This document shows, in pieces, positions 8,269 through 15,806 of a DNA stretch of 64,000 nucleotides. Both the position numbers and the translations under genes were made by a program. Source of the stretch: CBDBCU01 sp965242615 (lineage in GTDB: Bacteria; Chloroflexota; Dehalococcoidia; Lucifugimonadales; UBA3495). The notes below the pieces were generated by a model, which was given only the letters and a program-made list of their open reading frames with translations, did no database searches and was not told the origin of the DNA. Position 1 is the first letter of the stretch; each line of letters begins with the position of its first letter. The stretch covers positions 1,612,001-1,676,000 of the forward strand of contig CBDESR010000005.1 of the NCBI GenBank assembly GCA_965242615.1, in the 5' to 3' direction.

Positions 8269-8299
8269 GGGGCGGGTTCTGTCGAACCCGCCCCTTTTT
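8269..8299 (+). terminator. Rho-independent terminator after the ABC ATPase pair
   Basis: The 11-bp stem GGGGCGGGTTC (8269-8279) / GAACCCGCCCC (8284-8294) closes a TGTC tetraloop and is followed by TTTTT at 8295-8299. It is 17 nt after the stop codon. It also lies at the 3' side of the convergent HigA-like gene. Confidence 0.9.
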
Positions 8300-8304
8300 G
8301 TGTT

Positions 8305-8619
8305 TCAGGATTGGCGCGCTACGCCGGCTAAAGGTTGTACCGCTGCGGCAATTTGCTGCCCGGACTCGATTTCGGCCAAGCGCAATTCATAGCTCTTTTG
8401 CAGGTTCAGCCAGAACTGGGGCGTAGTGCCGAAGTAGCGGGACAGGCGCAGGGCGGTGTCGGCGGTGATGCCCTGTTGCTCTTTCAGGATGGCGGCAATC
8501 TGATTGGGAGAGACGGCCAAGGCTTCAGCCAAGGCATTGGCGGACATCCCCAACTCCTCGAGTTCCTCAGTAAGTATTTCTCCCGGATGCACCGGGCGCA
8601 TCCCGTTATGGATGGTCAT
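8305..8619 (-). CDS. HigA-like antitoxin / XRE regulator without a toxin partner
   Basis: The 104-residue helix-turn-helix protein has the HigA pattern MRPVHPGEILTEELEELGM, LAEALAVSPNQIAAILKEQQ and ALRLSRYFGTTPQFWLNLQ. It should bind DNA as a dimer. The only upstream space is the 153-nt gap before divergent lepA, and I see no HigB reading frame there or downstream. It is either an orphan antitoxin left after toxin loss or a free-standing regulator. It is clearly different in sequence from the HigA at 3078-3485. Confidence 0.85.
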   Translation of the reverse strand: MTIHNGMRPVHPGEILTEELEELGMSANALAEALAVSPNQIAAILKEQQGITADTALRLSRYFGTTPQFWLNLQKSYELRLAEIESGQQIAAAVQPLAGVARQS

Positions 8620-8733
8620 AGCAGTTCCCTCTCTAGCGGCGATGGTTTCATTATAGCAAGCCGTACCAAGTCAATATCGCATACTGAAACCGGGCAAGGC
8701 AGTTTTATATGCAATTACCCGGCTTTGCTTGCC

Positions 8734-8762
8734 TTGTTACCCTTGCCCGGCCGTGTTACTAT
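8734..8762 (+). promoter_or_regulatory. Promoter of lepA, very short leader
   Basis: TTGTTA (8734-8739), a 17-nt spacer and TACTAT (8757-8762) place the transcription start within a few bases of ATG 8773. No Shine-Dalgarno sequence is present. An inverted repeat, CCGGGCAAGG at 8690-8699 and CCTTGCCCGG at 8741-8750, surrounds this region; whether it is an operator is unknown. Confidence 0.55.
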
Positions 8763-8772
8763 AGTAGCCGTT

Positions 8773-10626
8773 ATGAATCCTGAACTTATCCGCAACTTTT
8801 GCATCATCGCCCATATTGACCACGGCAAGTCCACGCTGGCCGATCGTTTCCTGGAGATTACTGGCACCGTCCGGCCGCAGGAAATGAAGGCCCAGTTTAT
8901 GGACCAGATGGAGCTGGAACGGGAGCGCGGCATTACCATCAAGGGCAAGGCGGTGGCAATGCAGCACCAGTCCCGGGATGGCAGCACCTACCGGCTGAAC
9001 CTGATTGACACGCCGGGTCATGTGGATTTCAGCTACGAAGTTTCCCGCGCCTTGGCCGCCTGCGAGGGGGCGCTGCTGGTAGTGGACGCCAGCCAGGGCA
9101 TCGAAGCCCAGACCATTGCCAATACGCTGCTGGCGATGGAGTATGACCTGGAATTGATTCCGGTGGTCAACAAGGTAGATTTGCCGCAGGCGGAGCCGGA
9201 ACGGGTAGCCGGGGAACTGAAGCAGGTTTTCGGGTTCCGGGACGACGAAATTCTCTTTGTATCGGCCAAGGAAGGCACCGGGGCTAACGATATTCTCGAT
9301 GCTGTGGTGGAGCGTTTTGCGCCGCCCGGGGGCAAAACCGCGGATCCCTTGCGCGCCCTGGTCTTTGACTCGGTCTATAACTCTTACAAGGGCATTATCG
9401 CCCATGTGCGGGTCGAGGATGGGCAGGTATCCCGCAGCGACAAAATAATGGTGATGTCCTCGGGCAAGACGGCGGAGATTGTCGAGGTGGGGGTGTTTGC
9501 GCCCTTTCCTACGCCGGTGGACGCCCTGACTACCGGGCAAGTGGGCTATGTGGCTACCGGGTTTAAGGATGTGCAGGAGTGCAGCGTTGGCGATACCCTG
9601 ACCAGCAGCGGCCGGCCGGCGGTGGAGTCGCTGCCCGGCTATGTGGAATTGAAATCGATGGTCTTTGCCGGCTTGTACCCTTCGGATGGGGAGGAATACG
9701 GCAGCCTGCGGGCCGCCCTGGACAAGCTGCGGCTGAATGATGCCTCGTTGACGATGGAGCCGGAAAGCAGCGGGGCTTTGGGGTTCGGCTTTCGCTGCGG
9801 TTTCCTGGGGCTGATGCACCTGGAGATTATTCAGGAGCGGTTGGAGCGGGAGTATAACCTGGACTTAATTGTCACCGCCCCCAGCGTGGCTTATCAGGTG
9901 ATCCAAACCGATGGCAGTTCGCTGCGGGTGGACAATCCCTCGAGGCTGCCGCAGCCGCACGAAATCAAGGAAATCCAGGAGCCGGTATTGGGGTTGACCA
10001 TCGTTGCGCCCAACCGCCATGTGGGGGCGGTGATGGAGTTGATGCACGCCCGCCGGGCCGAGTTTAAGCGGATGGAGTATATTCAGGGGATGCCGGCGCG
10101 CAAGGGCGGCAGTGCCGATACCGCCGGGGATGAGCAAACCCGGGTAGTAATGGAATATATGATGCCGCTGTCGGAGATGCTGGCCGATTTCTACAATCAG
10201 CTGAAATCGCGCACTCAGGGCTACGCCTCTTTGGATTATAGCTTTGAGGGCTACCGGGCGGCGCCGTTAAGCCGGGTGGACATCCTGATTAACCATTTGC
10301 CGGTGGAGGCGTTGTCGATGATTGTCCACCGGGATTTGGCCGTGGCGCACGGGCGGGCCTTGGTGGAAAAGCTGCGGACGACCATTCCCCGGCAGCTGTT
10401 TGAGGTGCCGATTCAAGCAGCCATCGGCAGCCGCATTATTGCCCGGGAGACGGTGCGGGCCATGCGGAAGGATGTGCTGGCGAAGTGCTACGGCGGCGAT
10501 ATTACCCGCAAGCGCAAGCTGCTGGAAAAGCAGAAAGAGGGCAAGAAACGGATGAAAAGCGTGGGTCGGGTCGAGGTGCCGCAGGAGGCGTTTCTCAGCT
10601 TGCTGGGGATTGGGAAGGAGGGGTAG
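8773..10626 (+). CDS. lepA: Elongation factor 4 (LepA), ribosome-associated GTPase
   Basis: LepA back-translocates or remodels stalled ribosomes under ionic or cold stress. The GTPase motifs are AHIDHGKSTLADRFLE (G1), DTPGHVDFSYE (G3) and NKVDLPQAEPE (G4). EF-G-like domains II, III and V follow, and the LepA-specific C-terminal domain ends with KDVLAKCYGGDITRKRKLLE and KRMKSVGRVEVPQEAF. The length (617 residues) is only slightly above the usual 600. ATG 8773 is the standard MNPELIRNFCIIAHIDHGK start; the longer open frame upstream is not coding. It is a single-gene unit with a near-leaderless promoter. Confidence 0.97.
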   Translation: MNPELIRNFCIIAHIDHGKSTLADRFLEITGTVRPQEMKAQFMDQMELERERGITIKGKAVAMQHQSRDGSTYRLNLIDTPGHVDFSYEVSRALAACEGALLVVDASQGIEAQTIANTLLAMEYDLELIPVVNKVDLPQAEPERVAGELKQVFGFRDDEILFVSAKEGTGANDILDAVVERFAPPGGKTADPLRALVFDSVYNSYKGIIAHVRVEDGQVSRSDKIMVMSSGKTAEIVEVGVFAPFPTPVDALTTGQVGYVATGFKDVQECSVGDTLTSSGRPAVESLPGYVELKSMVFAGLYPSDGEEYGSLRAALDKLRLNDASLTMEPESSGALGFGFRCGFLGLMHLEIIQERLEREYNLDLIVTAPSVAYQVIQTDGSSLRVDNPSRLPQPHEIKEIQEPVLGLTIVAPNRHVGAVMELMHARRAEFKRMEYIQGMPARKGGSADTAGDEQTRVVMEYMMPLSEMLADFYNQLKSRTQGYASLDYSFEGYRAAPLSRVDILINHLPVEALSMIVHRDLAVAHGRALVEKLRTTIPRQLFEVPIQAAIGSRIIARETVRAMRKDVLAKCYGGDITRKRKLLEKQKEGKKRMKSVGRVEVPQEAFLSLLGIGKEG

Positions 10627-10651
10627 GGGGAGACTGCAAACTTCCCCCTAC
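10623..10651. terminator. Hairpin between convergent lepA and the DinB-family gene
   Basis: GTAGGGGGA (10623-10631) pairs with TCCCCCTAC (10643-10651). The stem overlaps the stop codon of lepA and the end of the convergent gene. There is no T run on either strand, so termination is only a suggestion from its position. Confidence 0.4.
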
Positions 10652-11139
10652 ACACCCAGGGTATCCCGCAGCTCCCGCAACTGGGCCAAGTGTTCCCGCC
10701 AGTGGCCGGCAAAGAGGCGTTCCGGTAGCCATTGAGCCGGGCAGGGTTCATCCCAATGGCGGTTGCGCTGATGCACCATTACCGTGGCGGCGGACAGGGA
10801 TTCCTCGGTAACGGATTCCAGGGCGGCGGTCAGTTCAGCGAAATAGCTTTCCAGGGCCGCCCGCAACTCGGCAATGCCCCATTCCTGCATTTGCCGGGTC
10901 AGATACGGCTGGTCGGCCCACAGGTCAAACTCGGTTACGCTGCCGTCCATTACGCCCCGGAACACCGCCGGCACGCCGCCGGGTGGGGTATTCAGCAAGT
11001 GGCTGATTACTTCCCGGACCGACCAACTTTCCGGGTCGGGCCGCCAGTCAAGGCAGTAGTCCATCCCTTCCAGGATTGCCCTTAGTTCGGCGCGGATTTC
11101 CGGGACTTGAGCCAACAGTTGGGCTTTGGGCTGGGTCAT
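10648..11139 (-). CDS. DinB-like four-helix-bundle protein
   Basis: The 163-residue protein fits the DinB/YfiT-like superfamily: a C-terminal LFAGHWREHLAQLRELRDTL with the metal-ligand-type HxxxH spacing, an early WRPDPESWSVREVISHLLN helix, and a central helical region. Some members are metal-dependent thiol transferases, but the substrate here is unknown. It lies convergent to lepA and 25 nt downstream of the membrane protein gene ending at 11165, so it may be the last gene of a three-gene unit on this strand. Confidence 0.8.
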   Translation of the reverse strand: MTQPKAQLLAQVPEIRAELRAILEGMDYCLDWRPDPESWSVREVISHLLNTPPGGVPAVFRGVMDGSVTEFDLWADQPYLTRQMQEWGIAELRAALESYFAELTAALESVTEESLSAATVMVHQRNRHWDEPCPAQWLPERLFAGHWREHLAQLRELRDTLGV

Positions 11140-11164
11140 CAGGCGGCCCTCCGGATACGGGAAA

Positions 11165-11626
11165 TCAGGGCTTGAACACCATCAGGATCAGAATGATTAG
11201 CGGCAGCAGGGTGGCAATGCCGTTGACGCCCTCCCAAATCTTGCTGCTGCGCCGGTAGGCGGCGGGCAGGCTGCCGGCGGCGATGCCCTCCTGGGCTTGG
11301 CGGGCCAATCGGCGGTGCAGGGGGAACAGTACCGCCAACCAGAGAATGATGATGACAATCAGGAGCAGGAAGGAAATCGCCAACCAGGTCTCTTGAAAGC
11401 GCGCCCAACCGGTCAACCCGCCCATCCAGATGCCGGTAAGCAGCAGGATGGCCAAGCTGGGCCCGGTAAAGGTAAAGTCGGCGCGGCCGAGGGCTTGGGC
11501 GTTGGCGGCAATCTGCTCCAGGTTGCCCGACCGGTCGGCGCGCTTTTTCCAGAAAGCGGCCGTGGTCAAATGTCCCATCAGCGTTGCCGCCGCCAAGATG
11601 TGCAGTACCAGCAATATGTTAAGCAT
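11165..11626 (-). CDS. DUF2269-like integral membrane protein
   Basis: The 153-residue protein has four predicted membrane segments: NILLVLHILAAATLMGHL, a segment around FTGPSLAILLLTGIWMGGL, ISFLLLIVIIILWLAVLF and a C-terminal LLPLIILILMVF. A His in the first helix and FPLHRRL after the third resemble DUF2269. The function is unknown. ATG 11626 is chosen because the sequence aligns from MLNILLVLH and overlaps the stop of the upstream membrane gene by 8 nt, suggesting translational coupling. Confidence 0.75.
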   Translation of the reverse strand: MLNILLVLHILAAATLMGHLTTAAFWKKRADRSGNLEQIAANAQALGRADFTFTGPSLAILLLTGIWMGGLTGWARFQETWLAISFLLLIVIIILWLAVLFPLHRRLARQAQEGIAAGSLPAAYRRSSKIWEGVNGIATLLPLIILILMVFKP

Positions 11627-12287
11627 TGTTTCCCTCGATATTAGGATTAGCCGTTCCCCAGAACAGCAGCCAGCCGGCCAAGGCAACCAGCCAGAGCAGA
11701 TAGAGGCCGCCGCTCAAGCGGTGCAGCAAGGCGGCATTATCATACCAGATGAAAAACATCAGTATCCCCACCGGCAAGCCCCAGAGTCCCAGCCACCGGC
11801 AAGGCGTTCCACGCCGGGCAATCAGCCCGGCCAAGGCCAATAATCCCAGCCCGGCAAAGGTGAAACTGACCTTGCCGGACAGGGCGCGCCAAGGTTCAAT
11901 GGCGGGGTAACTTTCTGCGGACTGGGCAATGGTCAGCCCGGCAATGCCGCCCAATCCGGCAAAGACCGCCGCGCCCAGCAGCATCAGGCCGGTCAGCAGG
12001 GCCAGGTTTGCGGCCAAGGTGCGGAAAAGTTGGTAAAGAACGGCGGCCAGAGCGGTTAGGAGCAAGGCGGCAATCAAGTTGGCGGACTGGTTGATTACAT
12101 AGGGCAAATAGTTGGCGGAAATTTGGGCTACGGGATTAGCCCCGTCCGCGCCGCTGTCCACCCGGGCCGCCACTGCTGCTATGACGGTAAGCACGTAAAG
12201 GATAAGGATGCCGGCGGCGGCGCGTTCCGCAGCCCGGCGGGAAAGGATGCCGGCACGCTGCCGTTGGGATTGGTCGCTGCTTGCCAT
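11619..12287 (-). CDS. DUF4386-like integral membrane protein
   Basis: The 222-residue protein has about six hydrophobic segments, beginning AAAGILILYVLTVIAAVAA, then LIAALLLTALAAVLYQLFRTL, LLTGLMLLGAAVFAGL, FTFAGLGLLALAGLIA, LGLWGLPVGILMFFIWY and LLWLVALAGWLLFWG. This layout matches DUF4386, a family without known function. Its 3' end overlaps the DUF2269-like gene by 8 nt, so the two are probably made together. The start ATG 12287 is the only good one. Confidence 0.7.
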   Translation of the reverse strand: MASSDQSQRQRAGILSRRAAERAAAGILILYVLTVIAAVAARVDSGADGANPVAQISANYLPYVINQSANLIAALLLTALAAVLYQLFRTLAANLALLTGLMLLGAAVFAGLGGIAGLTIAQSAESYPAIEPWRALSGKVSFTFAGLGLLALAGLIARRGTPCRWLGLWGLPVGILMFFIWYDNAALLHRLSGGLYLLWLVALAGWLLFWGTANPNIEGNNA

Positions 12288-12313
12288 TGCCGGATTTTCT
12301 CCACTGCCGGGGA

Positions 12314-13180
12314 TTAGTCTAGCGGCAGGTTTTTCAGCAGATTTTTGATGGCGTCCCGGGTATCCGCCCGGCTTAATCCGAACTCCAAGGCGGCCCGCAG
12401 CAAACCGATAGGATTGCCGCCATCGTAGCGGATACCCTCGAATTCGTAGGCGTAAACCGGCTGGCTTTCCAGTAGTAGGCTGATGCCGTCGGTCAACTGA
12501 ATTTCGCCTTTGGCTCCCGGCGGGGTACGCTCGAGGCAGTCGAAAATCGCCGGGGGCAGGATGTAGCGGCCCACGATGGTCAAGTTGGAAGGAGCTTCGG
12601 AACGAGGCGGCTTTTCCACCAGTCGGTTGACCTGATAGAGGCGTTCACTGATGGGAGCGGCGTTCACCACGCCGTAGTTGTGGATTACTTCCCAAGGGGC
12701 CGGCTCTACCGCCACTACGCCGCCAGAGTCCGGGGGGGCCGCCGCCAGCATCTGGGCAATTGCGCCCGGGGTGTGGGCGATGATGTCATCGGGCAGGATT
12801 ACGACAAAGGGATTGTCCCCCACGGCATCCCGCGCGGTCAAAACGGCGTGGCCCAAACCCAGGGGCTGCTCCTGAATAACAAAGGAAACTTGCGCCAAAG
12901 CGGCGGCCTGTTGGATTTTCGCCAACAAGTCGGTTTCCCCGGTTTCAGCCAACCGCCGCTCCAGTTCGGGATGGGGTTGAAAGTAGGCGGCAATGGATTC
13001 CTTGCCCCGGGAAGTGACGATAATCACTTCCTCAATGCCGGCGGCGGCCGCCTCCGCGACCACATACTGGAGCATGGGCTGGTCGAGGATGGGCAGCAGT
13101 TCTTTGGGCAGGGATTTGGTGACCGGGAGAAAGCGGGTGCCTAGCCCGGCGGCGGGAATAACGGCTTTTTTGACCGGCAT
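12314..13180 (-). CDS. galU: UTP--glucose-1-phosphate uridylyltransferase (GalU)
   Basis: GalU makes UDP-glucose from UTP and glucose-1-phosphate for cell-surface glycans. The nucleotide-binding start KAVIPAAGLGTRFLPVTKS is followed by KELLPILDQPMLQYVV. Further motifs are PLGLGHAVLTAR, VVILPDDIIAHT, VEKPPRSEAPSNLTIVGRYI and GEIQLTDGI. The length (288 residues) is typical. It is a cytoplasmic enzyme. It lies upstream of the membrane-protein pair on the same strand with a 26-nt gap, so cotranscription is possible but a functional link is not evident. Confidence 0.95.
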   Translation of the reverse strand: MPVKKAVIPAAGLGTRFLPVTKSLPKELLPILDQPMLQYVVAEAAAAGIEEVIIVTSRGKESIAAYFQPHPELERRLAETGETDLLAKIQQAAALAQVSFVIQEQPLGLGHAVLTARDAVGDNPFVVILPDDIIAHTPGAIAQMLAAAPPDSGGVVAVEPAPWEVIHNYGVVNAAPISERLYQVNRLVEKPPRSEAPSNLTIVGRYILPPAIFDCLERTPPGAKGEIQLTDGISLLLESQPVYAYEFEGIRYDGGNPIGLLRAALEFGLSRADTRDAIKNLLKNLPLD

Positions 13181-13373
13181 AATCGGCTCCTTTGCCAGCT
13201 TATTCTAACACCATTTCGGGCCGCCGGGTTTGGTTTGCAAGGGACGGAAATAACGCCGTAACCGGCGGCGCTTGGGCGGTATGCCGGTTCCGGATGGTAC
13301 CGGGCAATAGGGGAGGTATGGTGTATAATAACCGGGCCGCCAACCAGTCCACAGCGGCCGGGGAGGAAATTAT

Positions 13374-13733
13374 ATGCCCATCATCCAGCGACCCTATGTG
13401 CCACCGGAGGATCAGCCGCCCCAAGAGGAGAACTACAGCAATCCCGGCGACACCCGGGCCGGCGGCGGCGAAGGGTCTAACGAACCCATCACCTTTTACT
13501 GCGACTCGATGCACATTTACAGCAGCCTTTATTCGGCGGTGCTGTTTTTCGGGGAGCAGATGGAGGAACGAGAGCCCATCCTGCGGGCCCGGATCAAGGT
13601 CAGTCCGCAGATGCTGAAAGCCTTTGCCCTGCTGGCCAGCAAGCACGTGCGGGAGTATGAGGAGGCGGTCGGGCCGATCACTCTGCCGGAACAGGTGTAT
13701 GCCGCTTGGGAATTGGAGCCGGAGCAGCGGTAG
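13374..13733 (+). CDS. DUF3467-like small protein
   Basis: The 119-residue protein has a Pro-rich, acidic first 40 residues. A domain resembling DUF3467 follows: FYCDSMHIYSSLYSAVLFFG, then ARIKVSPQMLKAFALLASKH and VREYEEAVGPITLP. The function of DUF3467 is unknown. A TATAAT box at 13324-13329 and a GGGGAGG site precede ATG 13374. It is the first gene of a same-strand set with two retropepsin-like proteins and an unknown protein, with gaps of about 26-35 nt, which looks like an operon. Confidence 0.68.
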   Translation: MPIIQRPYVPPEDQPPQEENYSNPGDTRAGGGEGSNEPITFYCDSMHIYSSLYSAVLFFGEQMEEREPILRARIKVSPQMLKAFALLASKHVREYEEAVGPITLPEQVYAAWELEPEQR

Positions 13734-13759
13734 CCGCCGCGGAAGGAGGAGGCCGCCTG

Positions 13760-14206
13760 ATGACCACTGTTAAGCAACCGGGCGTTATCGCCGCCCCGGA
13801 ATCGGCGGGGGCGCAAAACCCGGTTTTTCCGGGAACTACTGTCGGAGGGCCGGTGGGAACTTTCTACGCCGATTTTACCTTGCTGAGCCGGGACCGAAGC
13901 CGCTCCCGTACCTTGAACGGGTTGGTGGATACCGGGGCGTCTTATACTATGGTGCCGGCGTCTGTTCTGGAGGAGTTGGGGATAGAGCGGTTTGACACCC
14001 GGACTTTCAGTTTAGCCGATGGTTCCCGCCGGCGGTTCTCCTTGGGTTGGGTGGAGATGGAACTGGAAGGCCGCCCCGGTTTTGTCGATGTCATCTTTGG
14101 CGACGAAGGCGTCAAGGTACTGCTGGGGGCAACGGCTCTGGAGGCTTACGGCTTGGCTGCTGACGCTAAAAACGGGCGGCTGATTCCCGGGGAATTGACT
14201 TTGTAG
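13760..14206 (+). CDS. Retropepsin-like aspartic protease (clan AA), copy A
   Basis: The 148-residue protein contains one aspartic-protease half-domain: FYADFTLLSRDRSRSRTLNG, then LVDTGASYTMVPASVLEELG with the catalytic Asp-Thr-Gly, then LADGSRR and VLLGATALEAYGL. As with retroviral proteases and bacterial clan AA proteins, a dimer would be needed for activity. It has no signal peptide. GGAAGGAGG precedes ATG 13760. The next gene is a tandem duplicate, nearly identical over about the first 70 residues and the last 16 but diverged between. Confidence 0.82.
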   Translation: MTTVKQPGVIAAPESAGAQNPVFPGTTVGGPVGTFYADFTLLSRDRSRSRTLNGLVDTGASYTMVPASVLEELGIERFDTRTFSLADGSRRRFSLGWVEMELEGRPGFVDVIFGDEGVKVLLGATALEAYGLAADAKNGRLIPGELTL

Positions 14207-14241
14207 GGCGGGAAGCCAGCGACGGCAAGGAGACGCGACTA

Positions 14242-14688
14242 ATGACCACTGTTAAGCAACCCGGCGTTGTCGCCGCTACGGAACCGGCGGGGGCGCAAAA
14301 CCCGGTTTTGCCGGGAACTACTGTTGGAGGGCTGGTGGGAACTTTCTATGCCGATTTTACCTTGCTGAGCCGGGACCGGAGCCGCTCCCGTACCTTGAAC
14401 GGGTTGGTGGATACCGGGGCGTCTTATACGATGGTGCCGGCGTCTGTTCTGGAGGAGTTGGGCGTACAACGGGAGGCTGTCGAAGCTTTTATCCTGGCCG
14501 ACGGCTCCCGCCGGGAAATGTCCATCGGACTGGTCACTATGGAACTGGATGGACGCCGCCGCTCGGTTTATGCCATTTTCGGCGCCGAAGGGGTCAAGAT
14601 ATTGCTGGGGGCGATGGCGTTGGAAGCCTTTGCCCTGGCTGCTGACGCTAAAAACGGGCGGCTGATTCCCGGGGAATTGACCTTGTAA
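14242..14688 (+). CDS. Retropepsin-like aspartic protease (clan AA), copy B
   Basis: This is a tandem paralogue of the preceding gene, with the same length (148 residues). It has the same LVDTGASYTMVP active-site motif and the same AADAKNGRLIPGELTL ending. The central region differs: VQREAVEAFILADGSRREMS replaces IERFDTRTFSLADGSRRRFS, and the following strand also changes. The pattern of conserved ends and a diverged middle suggests either gene conversion or selection on the substrate cleft. A heterodimer with copy A is possible. Confidence 0.82.
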   Translation: MTTVKQPGVVAATEPAGAQNPVLPGTTVGGLVGTFYADFTLLSRDRSRSRTLNGLVDTGASYTMVPASVLEELGVQREAVEAFILADGSRREMSIGLVTMELDGRRRSVYAIFGAEGVKILLGAMALEAFALAADAKNGRLIPGELTL

Positions 14689-14718
14689 GCGGCAAGACGC
14701 CGCCAACGGGAGGGGATT

Positions 14719-15210
14719 ATGGTTGACCGTTTGGAACCGGGAGATCGTCCACTGGTCGAGGATGACGCTTGCCCGGTGGAGGTGGAGCCGGGACAGGATG
14801 CCGCCGTTCCGGCGGGCTGGGACTGGCGGCTGGTTGGGGCCAGCCAGCCTAATGCCGCCGTCTTTCACATTAACCATAGCGATGTGACGCAGGTTAAGGT
14901 GGATGCGCTGCGGCCGGAGGACTCGCCGCCGGACGCCCCCTTTGTCATCACCAAAGACATTCCCATTATCATTATTGACAGCCTGGACCAGTATTGGGCC
15001 GGGGAGGCGCGTACCCGGCTGCCTTTGCAGGGTTTGCGGGTGCCGGTGGCGGCGGATACGGAGGGGGAAGCGAAGCAGAAGTTGGCGGCGGACCTGGCGG
15101 CCCAACTGCGCCTGCTGCTGCTGCTGTCCTCCTCCCGTCAAGGGGAGATTGCGCCGGAACTGAAAGCCAACCTGCTTTATCTCAGTTCGGTGCTGGAAAC
15201 GCGCAAGTAG
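14719..15210 (+). CDS. Unknown protein in the DUF3467/retropepsin set
   Basis: I do not recognise this 163-residue protein. It has an acidic N-terminus (VEDDACPVEVEPGQD). A predicted beta-rich middle contains FVITKDIPIIIIDSLDQYW. A helical C-terminal half, KQKLAADLAAQLRLLLLLSS, ends ANLLYLSSVLETRK. There is no signal peptide or clear membrane helix. GGGAGGGG precedes ATG 14719. The consistent short spacing from the retropepsin pair suggests it belongs to the same transcription unit, possibly as partner or substrate. Confidence 0.65.
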   Translation: MVDRLEPGDRPLVEDDACPVEVEPGQDAAVPAGWDWRLVGASQPNAAVFHINHSDVTQVKVDALRPEDSPPDAPFVITKDIPIIIIDSLDQYWAGEARTRLPLQGLRVPVAADTEGEAKQKLAADLAAQLRLLLLLSSSRQGEIAPELKANLLYLSSVLETRK

Positions 15211-15212
15211 CG

Positions 15213-15806
15213 TTACCGCGGCTGCGGCGACAAGGGGCGGAGGGCATTGCTCATGGCCGCGATCCAACTGCGCCAGGCGTAGGGTTCCGGTTCCGGCGGC
15301 ACATCTCCCGTTACCACCAAGGTGCCGGCTACCCAGTCGTTGAGGGAGCGGCGCTGTTCATGGTCGGCCAGAACCAGCCCCACCGACAGCATATCCACCA
15401 GGACATAAATGGGGGAGATTGCCATTTGGAACAGACCGCGAATTAACTTGCGGCCGGGGCCAATCCGCCGCATAGTTTTGCGGTCAACGACGTAGGCGCC
15501 TACCGCCAAGTGGCCGAGGGTGCGGCCCCAGATATAGTAGGAGGCCAGGAAAAAGACCCGGGAGAGGATGACTTGGAGGGTGGTCATGGAGAGGTCGAGG
15601 CCCCAAAAGGGCAGCGTTATATCCACGGTGGAAGGCCCGAACCCAATCACATAGGTGAACATATTCTGGTCCGGCCAGGTTATCAGGTAGGTGACAATCC
15701 GCAGCCCCATAAGGATGAAGGCGCAAGGCAGCAGGGACACGACCCAAGCGCCTTGCCGCTCCCAAAAGGTCAAGGGGCGCAGATTGGGAGAATTGCCGTC
15801 GTCCAT
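15213..15806 (-). CDS. RDD-family integral membrane protein
   Basis: The 197-residue protein starts with a GAWVVSLLPCAFILMGLRIV membrane helix. A second helix around FLASYYIWGRTLGHLAVGAYVVD and a third around FQMAISPIYVLVDMLSVGLV follow, then a conserved-looking RRSLNDWVAGTLVV. RDD proteins are membrane proteins of mostly unknown role, some linked to ion transport or quality control. The ATG abuts the stop codon of proS on the same strand, so the two are likely cotranscribed. It ends convergent to the unknown gene at 14719-15210. Confidence 0.75.
   Translation of the reverse strand: MDDGNSPNLRPLTFWERQGAWVVSLLPCAFILMGLRIVTYLITWPDQNMFTYVIGFGPSTVDITLPFWGLDLSMTTLQVILSRVFFLASYYIWGRTLGHLAVGAYVVDRKTMRRIGPGRKLIRGLFQMAISPIYVLVDMLSVGLVLADHEQRRSLNDWVAGTLVVTGDVPPEPEPYAWRSWIAAMSNALRPLSPQPR

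Noticed and set aside
8335..8772. N-terminal extension of LepA by 146 codons
   Set aside because: The extension runs over the HigA-like gene on the other strand and lacks homology. LepA proteins begin at the MNPELIRNF-type start found at 8773.
6939..9819. Long minus-strand frames opposite the ABC ATPases and lepA (420 and 360 codons)
   Set aside because: The plus-strand genes have complete Walker and GTPase motifs. The opposite frames are Arg-, His- and Pro-rich without recognisable domains.
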